A stretch of DNA of 64,000 nt from Bradyrhizobium manausense (lineage in GTDB: Bacteria; Pseudomonadota; Alphaproteobacteria; Rhizobiales; Xanthobacteraceae). A model generated the notes under the pieces. It was not told the DNA's origin. It ran no database searches and saw nothing but the letters and a program-made list of their open reading frames with translations. The stretch lies in the NCBI RefSeq assembly GCF_018130615.1, contig NZ_JAFCKB010000030.1, positions 1 to 64,000 on the forward strand, given 5' to 3'. The stretch's first letter is position 1, and each line of letters opens with the position of its first letter. The translations under genes and the position numbers were made by a program. Positions 17,067 to 25,427 of the stretch are shown here, one piece after another.

Positions 17067-18290
17067 ATGGTCACCGGGGGCGCTTCGCATCATCAGTCAG
17101 AGCACGTGCCGCCTGTTGTCATCTCCCCACAAATCACAAGGCGAACTCTCGCCCGCGCCGCGCTCGTTCCCATTGTGGCCGTGCTCACCGGGCCTCGCCA
17201 AGCCGCGGCGGATTCGGACATGATCGCGCAGATGCGCGACATCGTCGCCGCCGAGCTCGCGCCGACCACGACGCCGGAGCATCCGGGCGGTCTCGCCGCC
17301 GCGCTCTATGCCGGCCGCCATGTCGAATTCTTCAGCTACGGCTTTGCCGACGACGCCACCAAACGACCGGTTACACCGGACACGCTGTTCAACCTCGCCT
17401 CTTTGAGAAAACCGTTCGAGGCAACGCTGGTGGCGCTCGGCATGCTCCGCGGCGAGCTGCGGTTCGACGATCCCCTGCCGAAATTTCTGCCGGAGCTGAA
17501 CGGCGATTATGTTCGCAAGGTCACCGTCGGCGAGCTCGCCACGCACACCTCCGGCTTGTTGCTGCCGACCGATCACCCGCCCTGGCCGAACGACTCCTAC
17601 TCGCTGGCGCAGTTCATCGCGATGCTGAACGCCTGGACGCCGCCCCCGGGCGTCGCGCCCGGCAAGCAGCGCATCTACAGCCATGCGGCTTACGTCCTGC
17701 TTCAGCTCGTGCTCGAGCGCTGCTACCGCACGCCGATCGCAAAGCTGGCAGAGAGCCGCATCCTCACGCCGCTCGGCATGCACGCAACGTCCATTCCCGA
17801 ACGCGGATCGGATAATCGTGCGATCACGGACGAAGCCACGCTACGGCGCGCCGTGCAGGGCTATTCCGACCAGGGGACCGCGATCGGTCCGGTCGGCGAC
17901 CAGCAGAGCTATTTCGACTTCCCCGGCACCGGCCAGATGTTCTCCTCGGCACGGGATCTTTCGACATTCGTCGCGGCTTGCGTCGACGGCCGCGCGATCG
18001 ACCCGCGCTTGCGTGAGGCGCTGCGGATGACACAGCGCGAAACTTTCCACGTCGACCAAAGGTTCGGCCAGGCCACGTTCGGGCAAGCGATGGCCTGGGA
18101 GACCGTGCACCTGCCCGACGTCACCATCGTCGACAAGCCGGGCGGCCTCAACAACGCATCCGGCTATATCGGTTTGGTGCCGGCACGGCGGATCGGCATC
18201 GCGCTGCTCGCCAACCGCGGCGAGTATCCGCACGAGATCGCCCGCTACAAGATCCTGCCAGCGCTGGCGAGGCTAGTGGCGCACAGCTGA
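17067..18290 (+). CDS. Serine hydrolase of the class C beta-lactamase/esterase family
   Basis: Exported serine hydrolase of 407 residues. The N-terminus has Thr-Arg-Arg-Thr-Leu-Ala-Arg-Ala followed by a hydrophobic stretch and Gln-Ala-Ala-Ala, a signal peptide of possible Tat type. Ser-Leu-Arg-Lys (about residue 112) is the SxxK nucleophile motif. Tyr-Ser-His (about 208) stands at the YxN position with His for Asn. Asp-Lys-Pro-Gly-Gly near residue 357 is a weak match for the third box. The changed boxes make an esterase or peptidase more likely than a true beta-lactamase. ATG 17067 is tentative, as later GTG starts exist. Confidence 0.82.
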   Translation: MVTGGASHHQSEHVPPVVISPQITRRTLARAALVPIVAVLTGPRQAAADSDMIAQMRDIVAAELAPTTTPEHPGGLAAALYAGRHVEFFSYGFADDATKRPVTPDTLFNLASLRKPFEATLVALGMLRGELRFDDPLPKFLPELNGDYVRKVTVGELATHTSGLLLPTDHPPWPNDSYSLAQFIAMLNAWTPPPGVAPGKQRIYSHAAYVLLQLVLERCYRTPIAKLAESRILTPLGMHATSIPERGSDNRAITDEATLRRAVQGYSDQGTAIGPVGDQQSYFDFPGTGQMFSSARDLSTFVAACVDGRAIDPRLREALRMTQRETFHVDQRFGQATFGQAMAWETVHLPDVTIVDKPGGLNNASGYIGLVPARRIGIALLANRGEYPHEIARYKILPALARLVAHS

Positions 18291-18301
18291 GCTTCAAAAC
18301 A

Positions 18302-18328
18302 GAAAGCCCCGGTCAAACCGGGGCTTTC
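18302..18328. terminator. Bidirectional terminator between convergent genes
   Basis: A perfect 12-base stem, GAAAGCCCCGGT (18302-18313) and its complement (18317-18328), with a CAA loop. It sits between the converging 3' ends of the serine hydrolase and the Omp gene. U-tracts are short on both sides. Confidence 0.75.
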
Positions 18329-18352
18329 CGCGCGAGAGCCGGATCAGAATGC

Positions 18353-19186
18353 TCAGTACCTGGCGACGACAGGTCCGCCAAACTTGTAATTCACGCCGAC
18401 GCGCACGATGTTCGACTTGATGTCGACGGAGTGGGTGTACACGTTGCTCGGGAAGGATATGGCCGGCACAAAGGCTGCCAAATTGTTGCTGGTCGCGCTG
18501 GCGCGGCCGAGATCGACGTAGAGGTATTCAGCCTTGAGCGACCAGCCACCGCCGAAGGCATATTCGGTACCGGCACCAGCAGTCCAACCGACGCGGGTGT
18601 CGCGGATCGTGCCCGACTCAGTCGCGGCCGCGAACGTATCGGTGAAGTTGAAATTGCCCTTCACCTCTGCGATCGCCGCACCGCCCGTAGCGTAGAGCAG
18701 CCAGCTTGGCGTAGCGAGGAGGCCAATGCGACCGCGGATCGTCGCGAGCCAGTCAGCCGAGACCTGCGATGATACGGTGAAGCCGGTTGGCGCGCAGCAG
18801 GGATAGAGCGCGGAGCCCGTCGCACTGCCCTTGAAGCCGAAATAGTTGATGTCGCCCTCGAGACCGAAGACGGCGCGGTCAACCTGCCAATTGTAGCCGG
18901 CGGTGAAGCCTCCAGTCACGCTGGAGCCGTTGACGTTCTGGGCGCCGACCGCAGCGATGGCGGGAACGCTGCTGGCTGCGAAGTAGCCGGTTGGACTAAA
19001 CACGGTCGATGTCGTCGGGTCCGCACTGCCCCATTGCCCGCCGACGTTGCCGCCGACGTAAAAGCCGGTCCAATTATAGGTAGCCGCCATCATCGGCGCC
19101 TTGGTGTAATGCGCCGCGAGATCGGCGGCCTGAACGGACGCACTGCCCAACACAGCCATTGCCGCCGCCAGCAAAAACTTTCTCAT
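18353..19186 (-). CDS. Omp25/31-type outer-membrane beta-barrel protein
   Basis: Outer-membrane porin-like protein of 277 residues. ATG 19186 begins a signal peptide (Met-Arg-Lys-Phe-Leu-Leu-Ala-Ala-Ala, cleavage after Val-Gln-Ala) and is preceded by AAGGAGA. The mature start Ala-Asp-Leu-Ala, followed by Tyr-Asn-Trp-Thr-Gly-Phe-Tyr-Val-Gly-Gly-Asn, is the hallmark of the rhizobial/Brucella Omp25-Omp31 group. Alternating hydrophobic strands continue to the C-terminus, which ends Val-Gly-Val-Asn-Tyr-Lys-Phe-Gly-Gly with a few extra residues. These proteins form eight-stranded barrels in the outer membrane. Confidence 0.93.
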   Translation of the reverse strand: MRKFLLAAAMAVLGSASVQAADLAAHYTKAPMMAATYNWTGFYVGGNVGGQWGSADPTTSTVFSPTGYFAASSVPAIAAVGAQNVNGSSVTGGFTAGYNWQVDRAVFGLEGDINYFGFKGSATGSALYPCCAPTGFTVSSQVSADWLATIRGRIGLLATPSWLLYATGGAAIAEVKGNFNFTDTFAAATESGTIRDTRVGWTAGAGTEYAFGGGWSLKAEYLYVDLGRASATSNNLAAFVPAISFPSNVYTHSVDIKSNIVRVGVNYKFGGPVVARY

Positions 19187-19600
19187 TCCAGTCTCCTTGC
19201 CCCACGCGCTCGAAACGCGCGCTTTCCGAATGCACCGGCCGGGTGCTTCCGGCACGGGCTAGGCATAGGCGGTCCATCGCCCATCGTCTTGGGCTGCAAC
19301 GAAGTTTGCAGGGACTGTGACGTAGTGCGCGGGCCGCCACGCCCGAACGATGACGAGTGTGACTCAAATGCCACGGCGCGGTGACGCGCAGGGCAGCCTT
19401 GTGTCGCGCTGCGACAAGCAGGCAAACGCGAAACTCGAATCGGCTCCTGCCGGCGCGGCATGAGATGCCCGTTGTCGTCCCATTCAGATGGGGCAGCGGC
19501 GCTTGCCTATTGCGTGTGAGCGTTGCCGTTGACTCGCAATCACGGCCGCCTACACTCCCCAGATTACTACTACGAATTGTTGAGACATGGAGCTACGGCC
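19187..19600. other. Gene-free region upstream of Omp and heptad-repeat genes
   Basis: The 414 bases between two divergent genes hold no supported coding sequence; open frames here are short and lack protein-like composition. Both promoters should lie here. No operator or repeat stood out. Confidence 0.5.
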
Positions 19601-20524
19601 ATGGCCTCCGATTTTTTCCTCAAGTTCGACAGCTTCGACGGATTTCTCGCGCACAAGCTCGATCACGACTTTCTCAAATTCGGACATGATTTCGATCGCG
19701 TCGGCGATGCACTCACCGATGTTTTCTCCGACGCCCTGAAGTTCGACGATCACAAGGTCGCGGTCGACTTCAAGTACGACGTCGAGCACGTCGGCTTCGA
19801 CTTCATCAAGCTCGGTTTCGACACGCTGAAGCTCGACGATGTCCTGCATAAATTCGACGACGTCATCCTCAAATATGCCGACCAGACGCCGACCGTCACC
19901 GCGTTCGCCGAGACCGGCGGCGACGGCAGCTCGCTCAAGCTGTCCGACGACTTTATCAAGCTCGACACGGATTTTCAGGCCGCGAGTTTTGAGGCGATCA
20001 AGCTCGGAATCGATACGCTCAAGCTGCATCTATCAGGCGAAGGCGCCAATGAATCCTTCATCAAATGGGCCGGCGATCTCTCCGATTTCAGCACCGGTCT
20101 GCACAAGGTGGGCGACGACTTCCTGAAGGTGGGCGAGGATTTCCTCAAGCTCGGCACTCTGTCGAATTCCGAGACGATCGATCAGGCCTTCATCAAGCTC
20201 GGCGGAGGCGCGCTGAAGGTCAGCGACGACCTGCACAAGGTCAGCGACGACTTCCTCAAGATCGTCACCGACATCACCAGATCCGGAGACAATTTCGGCA
20301 CGCTCAAGATCGACCAGATTGCCCTGAAGTTCGGCGACGATTTTCACAAGCTCGATGCGGATTTGCACAAGCTCAACATCGACGTCGGCGCCCTCGGCGA
20401 CGACTACATCAAGCTTGCCGGCGCGCTGACCGGCCATGGGCCGGGCGGCGGTACGACGACCTCAGTCGACAGCGATGGGCTGCACCAGCTTCTGCAGCAC
20501 GCCCATGATTTTTCGCTGTTATAG
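19601..20524 (+). CDS. Lysine-periodic heptad-repeat protein (unknown family)
   Basis: A 307-residue acidic protein I do not recognise. It contains no Cys and a single Trp. From end to end it is built of degenerate heptads with the core xxK-hydrophobic, then Gly/Ser/Asp and one or two acidic residues, for example Phe-Leu-Lys-Leu-Gly, Leu-His-Lys-Val-Ser-Asp-Asp and Phe-Ile-Lys-Leu-Asp. About 24 such cores can be counted. Hydrophobic residues fall at heptad positions 1 and 4 (often 2), suggesting long amphipathic helices, a coiled coil or a helical bundle. No signal peptide or membrane helix is present; the C-terminus changes to Gly-His-Gly-Pro-Gly-Gly-Gly-Thr-Thr-Thr and ends Phe-Ser-Leu-Leu. 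ATG 19601 has GGAG 8 bases upstream; a longer frame to 19523 lacks repeats. Ends 34 bases from the methyltransferase's 3' end. Confidence 0.8.
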   Translation: MASDFFLKFDSFDGFLAHKLDHDFLKFGHDFDRVGDALTDVFSDALKFDDHKVAVDFKYDVEHVGFDFIKLGFDTLKLDDVLHKFDDVILKYADQTPTVTAFAETGGDGSSLKLSDDFIKLDTDFQAASFEAIKLGIDTLKLHLSGEGANESFIKWAGDLSDFSTGLHKVGDDFLKVGEDFLKLGTLSNSETIDQAFIKLGGGALKVSDDLHKVSDDFLKIVTDITRSGDNFGTLKIDQIALKFGDDFHKLDADLHKLNIDVGALGDDYIKLAGALTGHGPGGGTTTSVDSDGLHQLLQHAHDFSLL

Positions 20525-20558
20525 CGATGCCTGATCCGGGAACCCGCGCGCAACTGCC

Positions 20559-22091
20559 TTAGACGATCCCGAGCCGCCCCAGCAGCGGCACGACGCTGTC
20601 GTCGATCGCGGCGATTTTGGTGGCGATCTGCGCGCGGACCTCGTCCGCTGAGAGCTTTCGGCCGTCCTTCTCAAAACTCCCGCCACCGAGAGCGGCGAGG
20701 CTCGCGAGCAGCGCGGCCGGATCGGCGATGCCTTTGCGCCTGGCCTGCATATAAAGCTGCGTGAGCGGATCCACCCTGATCCCGCCGCCGGTAACGGGCG
20801 AAGCCAGATAACGCAGCTCTGTCGTCTCCTTGGCACGCGCCGTCACCGCCGCGTTGAACGCCTGCGTCGACCTTTGCCGCACCGCCTCGTCCTCAAGCGG
20901 CAGCGCTGGGGCGAGGTGCCCCTGCCCGACCAGTACTTTGATCGCGTCGGTGAGCGAGGCCCAGCCCAGCGTCGTCTCCGGCAGGCGCTCCACCACCTCG
21001 CGCAAGGTGAGCGGAGCGGCGGCAAAAGCATCGATCACGGGCTGGTACAGTTCGCTGCGCAGTTGAAAGCGGCCAAGCGGCGCATCGAAGGCCAGCTCGA
21101 TATCGTCGCGCGGGCTCGTCAGCACGAAGCGCGATGCCAGCCAACGGTCCCGCGCAGCCATCGGCGTCATCGGCGCAAAACCCTTGGCAAAGATGTCACG
21201 ACGAAACTGACGGCCGATGATCATGTCGCGCGTGGTCTCGTTGATCAGGGGATCGGCGAGGTCGGCCAGCAATGCCTGCTGCGCGTCCGTGAAATTGACG
21301 CGATCGACATGATCGGTGAGATGGGCCGAGCCGAGATAAGTGAGCTTTGCCGCAGCGAGTTCCTGGGCGAGATCGGCAAAGGTGAACGCCTGCCAATCCC
21401 GCGTCAGAAGCTCGTGTGCGAGATAGGACGCCGGAAGCTTGCGCAACCGCTCGAGCTGCACGGCCGCCTGCGGATACATCCGGTAGAAGTGCGCGCCGGC
21501 CTCCTTCAGCCGGTCGGCGAGCGCGAGCGCCTGGTCCAGCGCGCGCTTCGACGAGACCTGCGGCTGAGCGCCCTGCAATTGCACCATCAGCCGCCGCAGG
21601 GGTGCCATCCCCGCCCAGCCGGGCATCGCGTCGTAAGAGACGTAGACGAGGCCGCCGGGCTTCAGCCGCCGCCGGATCAGCGCGACGATCGCCCTGCGAT
21701 GATCTGCACCGATCCAGCTATAGACGCCATGTAGCGCGATGATGTCGAACTCCGGCACCGACGCGTCATCGGCGAGTTCGGCGAAATCGGCCTCGCGAAA
21801 GACGATGTTATCGAGCCCGGCGGCATCGGCAAGCGACCGTGCACCCGCGATATGGGTCGGGTTGAAATCGGCGGCGAACACCTTCGTGTTGGGATTTGCG
21901 GCTGCGACGATGGTGGCGGTCAGCCCCTGCCCGCAGCCGAGATCGCAATAGGACAGCGCCTCGCCGCGTCCGCCGGGCGCCGCCACGCCCTTGGCGAGCG
22001 CGGCGAAACTGAGCATGGCCGGGACCTGCACGCGGCAGAAATCGTGCACATAGGCCGTGTCGACGATGTATCCGGATCCCCAATCGGCCAT
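20559..22091 (-). CDS. Class I methyltransferase with regulatory domain (PKMT-like)
   Basis: S-adenosylmethionine-dependent methyltransferase of 510 residues. The Rossmann part has motif I Asp-Leu-Gly-Cys-Gly-Gln-Gly near residue 49, an acidic Ala-Ala-Asp-Phe-Asn-Pro, and Asp-Ile-Ile-Ala-Leu-His-Gly-Val-Tyr-Ser-Trp near residue 125. The His-Gly-Val-Tyr-Ser-Trp signature is typical of enzymes that carry the predicted methyltransferase regulatory domain. That group includes the rickettsial protein-lysine methyltransferases that modify OmpB. The remaining 300 residues match the middle and C-terminal regions of such proteins in length. ATG 22091 is chosen; the frame extends to 22196 without protein-like sequence. 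The substrate is unknown; the adjacent Lys-rich repeat protein is a candidate. Confidence 0.82.
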   Translation of the reverse strand: MADWGSGYIVDTAYVHDFCRVQVPAMLSFAALAKGVAAPGGRGEALSYCDLGCGQGLTATIVAAANPNTKVFAADFNPTHIAGARSLADAAGLDNIVFREADFAELADDASVPEFDIIALHGVYSWIGADHRRAIVALIRRRLKPGGLVYVSYDAMPGWAGMAPLRRLMVQLQGAQPQVSSKRALDQALALADRLKEAGAHFYRMYPQAAVQLERLRKLPASYLAHELLTRDWQAFTFADLAQELAAAKLTYLGSAHLTDHVDRVNFTDAQQALLADLADPLINETTRDMIIGRQFRRDIFAKGFAPMTPMAARDRWLASRFVLTSPRDDIELAFDAPLGRFQLRSELYQPVIDAFAAAPLTLREVVERLPETTLGWASLTDAIKVLVGQGHLAPALPLEDEAVRQRSTQAFNAAVTARAKETTELRYLASPVTGGGIRVDPLTQLYMQARRKGIADPAALLASLAALGGGSFEKDGRKLSADEVRAQIATKIAAIDDSVVPLLGRLGIV

Positions 22092-22231
22092 GCGACCCTC
22101 GCGAGGACATCCAACAACGCTTGCCCAGCTTGTTTGAGCATGGTCTTTTCGGAAAACCGCTTCACGCCTTTCCGGACCCTGCTTACAGGCTCGCACAAGT
22201 CGGCTAACGGCTCAAGCGAGGCCCGCGGTCC

Positions 22232-22936
22232 TCAGACCGAGCGGGTCAGCCCGCCATCAACGCGGATGTTCTGGCCGGTGATGTAGGCGGCGCCATCGGA
22301 CGCGAGGAAGGAGATCGTTGCGGCGATCTCCTCGACCTTGCCGTAGCGCTTCAGCGGCACGCTGTCGCGGCGTGCATCAGTCTGCGGCAGGCTGTCGATC
22401 CAGCCGGGCAGCACGTTGTTCATACGGATATTGTCGGCCGCATGGGTGTCGGTGAAAATCTTGGTGAAGGCGGCAAGGCCCGCACGGAACACGGCCGAGG
22501 TCGGAAACATGGAACTGGGTTCGAACGCCCAGGCGGTCGAGATGTTGATGATGGCGCCGCCCTTCTGCGCCTGCATCACCGGCGTCACCAGCCGGGTCGG
22601 ACGAATCACGTTGAGGAGATACGTGTCGAGGCCAAGATGCCATTGCTCGTCGGTAATCTCGGTGATCGCCGCGCGCGGGCCGTGGCCGGCGCTGTTGACG
22701 AGCACGTCGATGCGTCCCCACTTCGCCAGCGCCCCGTCGACGAAGCGCTTCAGATCGTCATTGGACTTGTTCGAGCCGGTCACACCGAGCCCACCGAGCT
22801 CGACCGCGAGCGCCTCGCCCTTGCCGGAGGACGACAGGATTCCCACGCGAAAGCCGTCGGCTGCAAGCCGGCGCGCGGCCCCTGCTCCCATGCCGCTGCC
22901 ACCTGCGGTAACGAGCGCGACCTTCTCTGCTGCCAT
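22232..22936 (-). CDS. SDR-family protein with altered catalytic residues
   Basis: Short-chain dehydrogenase fold of 234 residues. The cofactor motif Thr-Ala-Gly-Gly-Ser-Gly-Met-Gly lies near residues 10-17 and Asn-Ser-Ala-Gly-His near 82. The Ser position is kept in Ile-Ser-Thr-Ala-Trp. Aligning from the Ala-Gly that follows the active-site Lys, the usual YxxxK is replaced by Ser-Ala-Val-Phe-Arg, so both the catalytic Tyr and Lys are missing. The protein ends with the family's Val-Asp-Gly-Gly-Leu-Thr. It may bind a nucleotide without ordinary dehydrogenase chemistry, or use a variant mechanism. It reads in the same direction as the methyltransferase, 140 bases apart. Confidence 0.8.
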   Translation of the reverse strand: MAAEKVALVTAGGSGMGAGAARRLAADGFRVGILSSSGKGEALAVELGGLGVTGSNKSNDDLKRFVDGALAKWGRIDVLVNSAGHGPRAAITEITDEQWHLGLDTYLLNVIRPTRLVTPVMQAQKGGAIINISTAWAFEPSSMFPTSAVFRAGLAAFTKIFTDTHAADNIRMNNVLPGWIDSLPQTDARRDSVPLKRYGKVEEIAATISFLASDGAAYITGQNIRVDGGLTRSV

Positions 22937-23062
22937 GATCGATCATCCCTGTGATAGCGTTGAGGCGAACCGAAGGCCCAGCCTGTCATCAGGCCTTCTA
23001 CAGCCAGACTTGTCCGCAAGCCAGACTTGCCAACGAGCCCCATCGCCACGAGGCACCACGAC

Positions 23063-23905
23063 ATGAGCGATTTGCAGATCCGCAATTTGCGCCCCGATGA
23101 GATCTCCATCGCGATCGACTGGGCCGCAGCGGAAGGGTGGAATCCCGGCCTTGCCGATGCCGCCTGCTTCGCGATCCCGGACGCGGACGGTTTCTTCGTC
23201 GGCGAGATCGACGGCGAGCCCGTCGCCACCGTCTCCTGCGTCAATTACGACGATCGCTTCGCCTTCCTCGGCTTTTATATCGTGCGCACAGGCTTTCGCG
23301 GCAGAGGTTACGGCCTGCGCATCTGGAACGCCGCGATCGCGCATGCGGGCGCGCGCGTGATCGGGCTCGACGGCGTCGTCGCGCAGCAGGACAACTACAG
23401 GAAGTCCGGCTTCCAGCTCGCTTACGCCAACATCCGTTACAGCGGGACTGTCGCCGTTCCATCTCGCTCGCCCGCTGATGTCGTTGCGCTCGACACGATC
23501 CCATTCGCGCTTGTGGACGCCGACGACGCAACAGTCTTCCCGGCGCAGCGCAGCGCTTTTCTGCGCGCCTGGATCAACACGCCTGGACACGCCGGACGCG
23601 CGTTGATGCGCGACGGCAAGCTTTCCGCGTGGGGGGTGATCCGCCCCTGTCGGACAGGCCGCAAGATCGGCCCACTGGTAGCCGATCACCGCGCCGCCGC
23701 CGACACCATCGTGCAGGCTTTGCTGGCCAGCCCCGGAAGCAACGAGATTATGCTCGACATCCCCGCGGTGAATCGCGAAGCTATCGTACTTGCGGAATCC
23801 CTTGGCCTGAAGCCGACGTTCGAAACGGCGCGAATGTACACTTGTGCAGTCCCATCGCTGCCGCTCGACCGCGTGTTCGGCGTATCCAGTTTTGAGCTAG
23901 GCTAG
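23063..23905 (+). CDS. GNAT acetyltransferase with C-terminal second domain
   Basis: Predicted N-acetyltransferase of 280 residues. The N-terminal GNAT domain (about 1-135) opens with Leu-Gln-Ile-Arg-Asn-Leu-Arg-Pro-Asp-Glu. The acetyl-CoA loop Arg-Gly-Arg-Gly-Tyr-Gly-Leu lies near residue 87, preceded by a beta-4 strand ending Ile-Val-Arg. The second half (about 150-280) resembles the GNAT-like Acetyltransf_18 extension, including Arg-Ala-Leu-Met-Arg-Asp-Gly-Lys and a final Arg-Met-Tyr. Such two-domain proteins acetylate unknown small molecules. ATG 23063 matches the usual domain start; the 12 residues upstream in frame look non-coding. Confidence 0.85.
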   Translation: MSDLQIRNLRPDEISIAIDWAAAEGWNPGLADAACFAIPDADGFFVGEIDGEPVATVSCVNYDDRFAFLGFYIVRTGFRGRGYGLRIWNAAIAHAGARVIGLDGVVAQQDNYRKSGFQLAYANIRYSGTVAVPSRSPADVVALDTIPFALVDADDATVFPAQRSAFLRAWINTPGHAGRALMRDGKLSAWGVIRPCRTGRKIGPLVADHRAAADTIVQALLASPGSNEIMLDIPAVNREAIVLAESLGLKPTFETARMYTCAVPSLPLDRVFGVSSFELG

Positions 23906-24062
23906 TACCACTTTTGATATAGCCCCCTTCCGGCTTGAAAATTGTAATCTGCTTCACGTCGCCGCGGCGACTTAGCGTGTAGTCGTATCGCATCCGCCGA
24001 TTTTGCCGGCCGGCTCGATCAGCATTTTTCTCACAATCGAAATTTCATGCGGGAGGATTTTC

Positions 24063-24377
24063 ATGACCGAGGCCAGAGGCAAGGCTCGCCCTTCGCAACA
24101 TACGGCCGACGACCTGCAGCGCCCCGGGATCGCGGCTGCGCTGCTGCTTGCCGTCGTGACGGCCTTGGGACTGCACACTGTCGTCTCGGCGCCAGCGCTA
24201 CGCGAGGCCGCCGAGACGGAGCTCGCGCGCGTCATTGCGGATGAGGATCGGGATGTCTGCGGCCAGTTCGGGCTGCGCTCGGGAACGACCTCTTTTGCGG
24301 CCTGCAGCCGCGAGCTCGCGAGCGTCAGGCGGAAACAGTCCGAGCGCGACCAGGCTGCCGCGGCAGGAATTCTCTAA
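24063..24377 (+). CDS. Small exported or membrane-anchored hypothetical protein
   Basis: A 104-residue protein of unknown function. ATG 24063 follows GGGAGGA at about 24050-24056, which decides the start. One hydrophobic helix (about residues 23-42) could be an uncleaved signal anchor. The C-terminal half has two Cys (Asp-Val-Cys-Gly-Gln-Phe-Gly and Ala-Ala-Cys-Ser-Arg-Glu-Leu) that could form a disulfide outside the membrane, then a basic, charged tail. Converges with the next gene. Confidence 0.65.
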   Translation: MTEARGKARPSQHTADDLQRPGIAAALLLAVVTALGLHTVVSAPALREAAETELARVIADEDRDVCGQFGLRSGTTSFAACSRELASVRRKQSERDQAAAAGIL

Positions 24378-24402
24378 AGCAATCGATAATGCGATGCGCC
24401 GC

Positions 24403-24852
24403 TCAATAGCAACGCATGACGTTGACGGTGTGCTCGCCGCCACCGCGCCCGGGCACGGTCACCTGCTCGGTCGGACAACTCGGCACATAGGGCCGGTCTG
24501 ACGGAACGACGTTCGGCGGGAAGCGATGCGACCAGTCCCAGGGAATGTCATAGGTGTACGTGTAGCGCACGTCGGTGGAGACCGGCTGCCCAGGATCGAC
24601 GAAAGCCTGGTTGGAGCCTGCATTGTCGTAGAAAAACCCGCCGCCGCCCGGCCAATAGACCCAGGGCGTGGTGCGGCCGCGGAATCGTGCGCCCGGCGCC
24701 ATCGGCGGATGGGTTGCGGCCGGCGGGGTGGCCGCGGTCACCATGCCATGCGGCGCGACACCGCCCGCTCGCGCAAAACTGTCGCTGGAACCGAGGAGCA
24801 GCGCGGCTACGCCGAGCGAGGCGAGCAACGCCCCATATGATCTGGACATCAT
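24403..24852 (-). CDS. Small secreted hypothetical protein
   Basis: A 149-residue protein with a signal peptide (Leu-Leu-Ala-Ser-Leu-Gly-Val-Ala-Ala-Leu-Leu-Leu, cleavage near Phe-Ala-Arg-Ala). The mature part is rich in Pro, Gly and aromatic residues, including Trp-Val-Tyr-Trp-Pro-Gly-Gly-Gly-Gly-Phe-Phe-Tyr. It has a Cys in Ser-Cys-Pro-Thr-Glu-Gln-Val-Thr-Val near the end and a C-terminal Arg-Cys-Tyr, a possible disulfide pair. No enzyme motif. Start is ATG 24852 or the adjacent ATG 24849. Confidence 0.65.
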   Translation of the reverse strand: MMSRSYGALLASLGVAALLLGSSDSFARAGGVAPHGMVTAATPPAATHPPMAPGARFRGRTTPWVYWPGGGGFFYDNAGSNQAFVDPGQPVSTDVRYTYTYDIPWDWSHRFPPNVVPSDRPYVPSCPTEQVTVPGRGGGEHTVNVMRCY

Positions 24853-25427
24853 GATACGCACCACACTCGTTTGGCTTCGCGAACTCGCTCCCCACCCCCA
24901 CGCTAGGCCGGGCTGTCGCCCACCCGCAAATGTATAATTAATTATTGGTTAAGGCGCGGGATTAACGGGGAACCAGGTGCGGCAGAACGCCCGGCATTTT
25001 CGGCTGGTTCAGGCAGGTGGACGACAACACCTTGCCCAGCCTCGTTGGACAAAACAGGCAAACTGCCCGTCAATCGGCGCAACCAAAATTCCACCTTATC
25101 GAAGTTCGGAAATAGCGCGGTCAGAAGGCTCGGGCGAAATGCGCCGGGCGGATACGAGGGCGTGTCTGCGATGGAGATCGCAAGCTGGAGAAGTGAGGCC
25201 TGCACCTTGCTCCGTCATTGCAATGACGGTTGACGCAGCTGTGCTCAACACCACGCTCTCCTGCCCCTTTCGGACCCCGCAATGCCGAATCTGTGGAGGC
25301 CTGGCCGCCTCCCCCTCACTTCTGCATGCCCATTCGCCCTTGTAACAAAACCGTCATGCAGCAAAACTAAACGATTGCCGGGGGCCGCGGTTCGGCGGCC
25401 AAGCCGCCTCACCGCTAGGAGATTTTG
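24853..25427. other. Gene-free region upstream of the phosphatase gene
   Basis: A 575-base stretch with no coding sequence I can support. Frames of up to about 120 codons exist on both strands but overlap each other, lack ribosome sites and match nothing recognised. The right end contains a likely Pho box and the phosphatase ribosome site. Confidence 0.5.
25340..25357 (+). promoter_or_regulatory. Candidate Pho box (PhoB site)
   Basis: TTGTAAC (25340-25346), AAAA, CCGTCAT (25351-25357): two 7-base half-sites separated by four A residues. This is the architecture of the rhizobial PHO box (near CTGTNAC-N4-CTGTCAT). It ends 70 bases before the phosphatase start codon, a fitting position for activation under phosphate limitation. 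Confidence 0.6.

Noticed and set aside
19601-20524. C-terminal Phe-Ser-Leu-Leu of the heptad-repeat protein as a type I secretion signal
   Set aside because: No RTX repeats and no type I exporter genes are nearby; a hydrophobic end alone is too weak.
24942-25205. An 87-codon minus-strand frame in the phosphatase upstream region
   Set aside because: Looks mildly protein-like but has no ribosome site, no recognised similarity and competing frames on the other strand.
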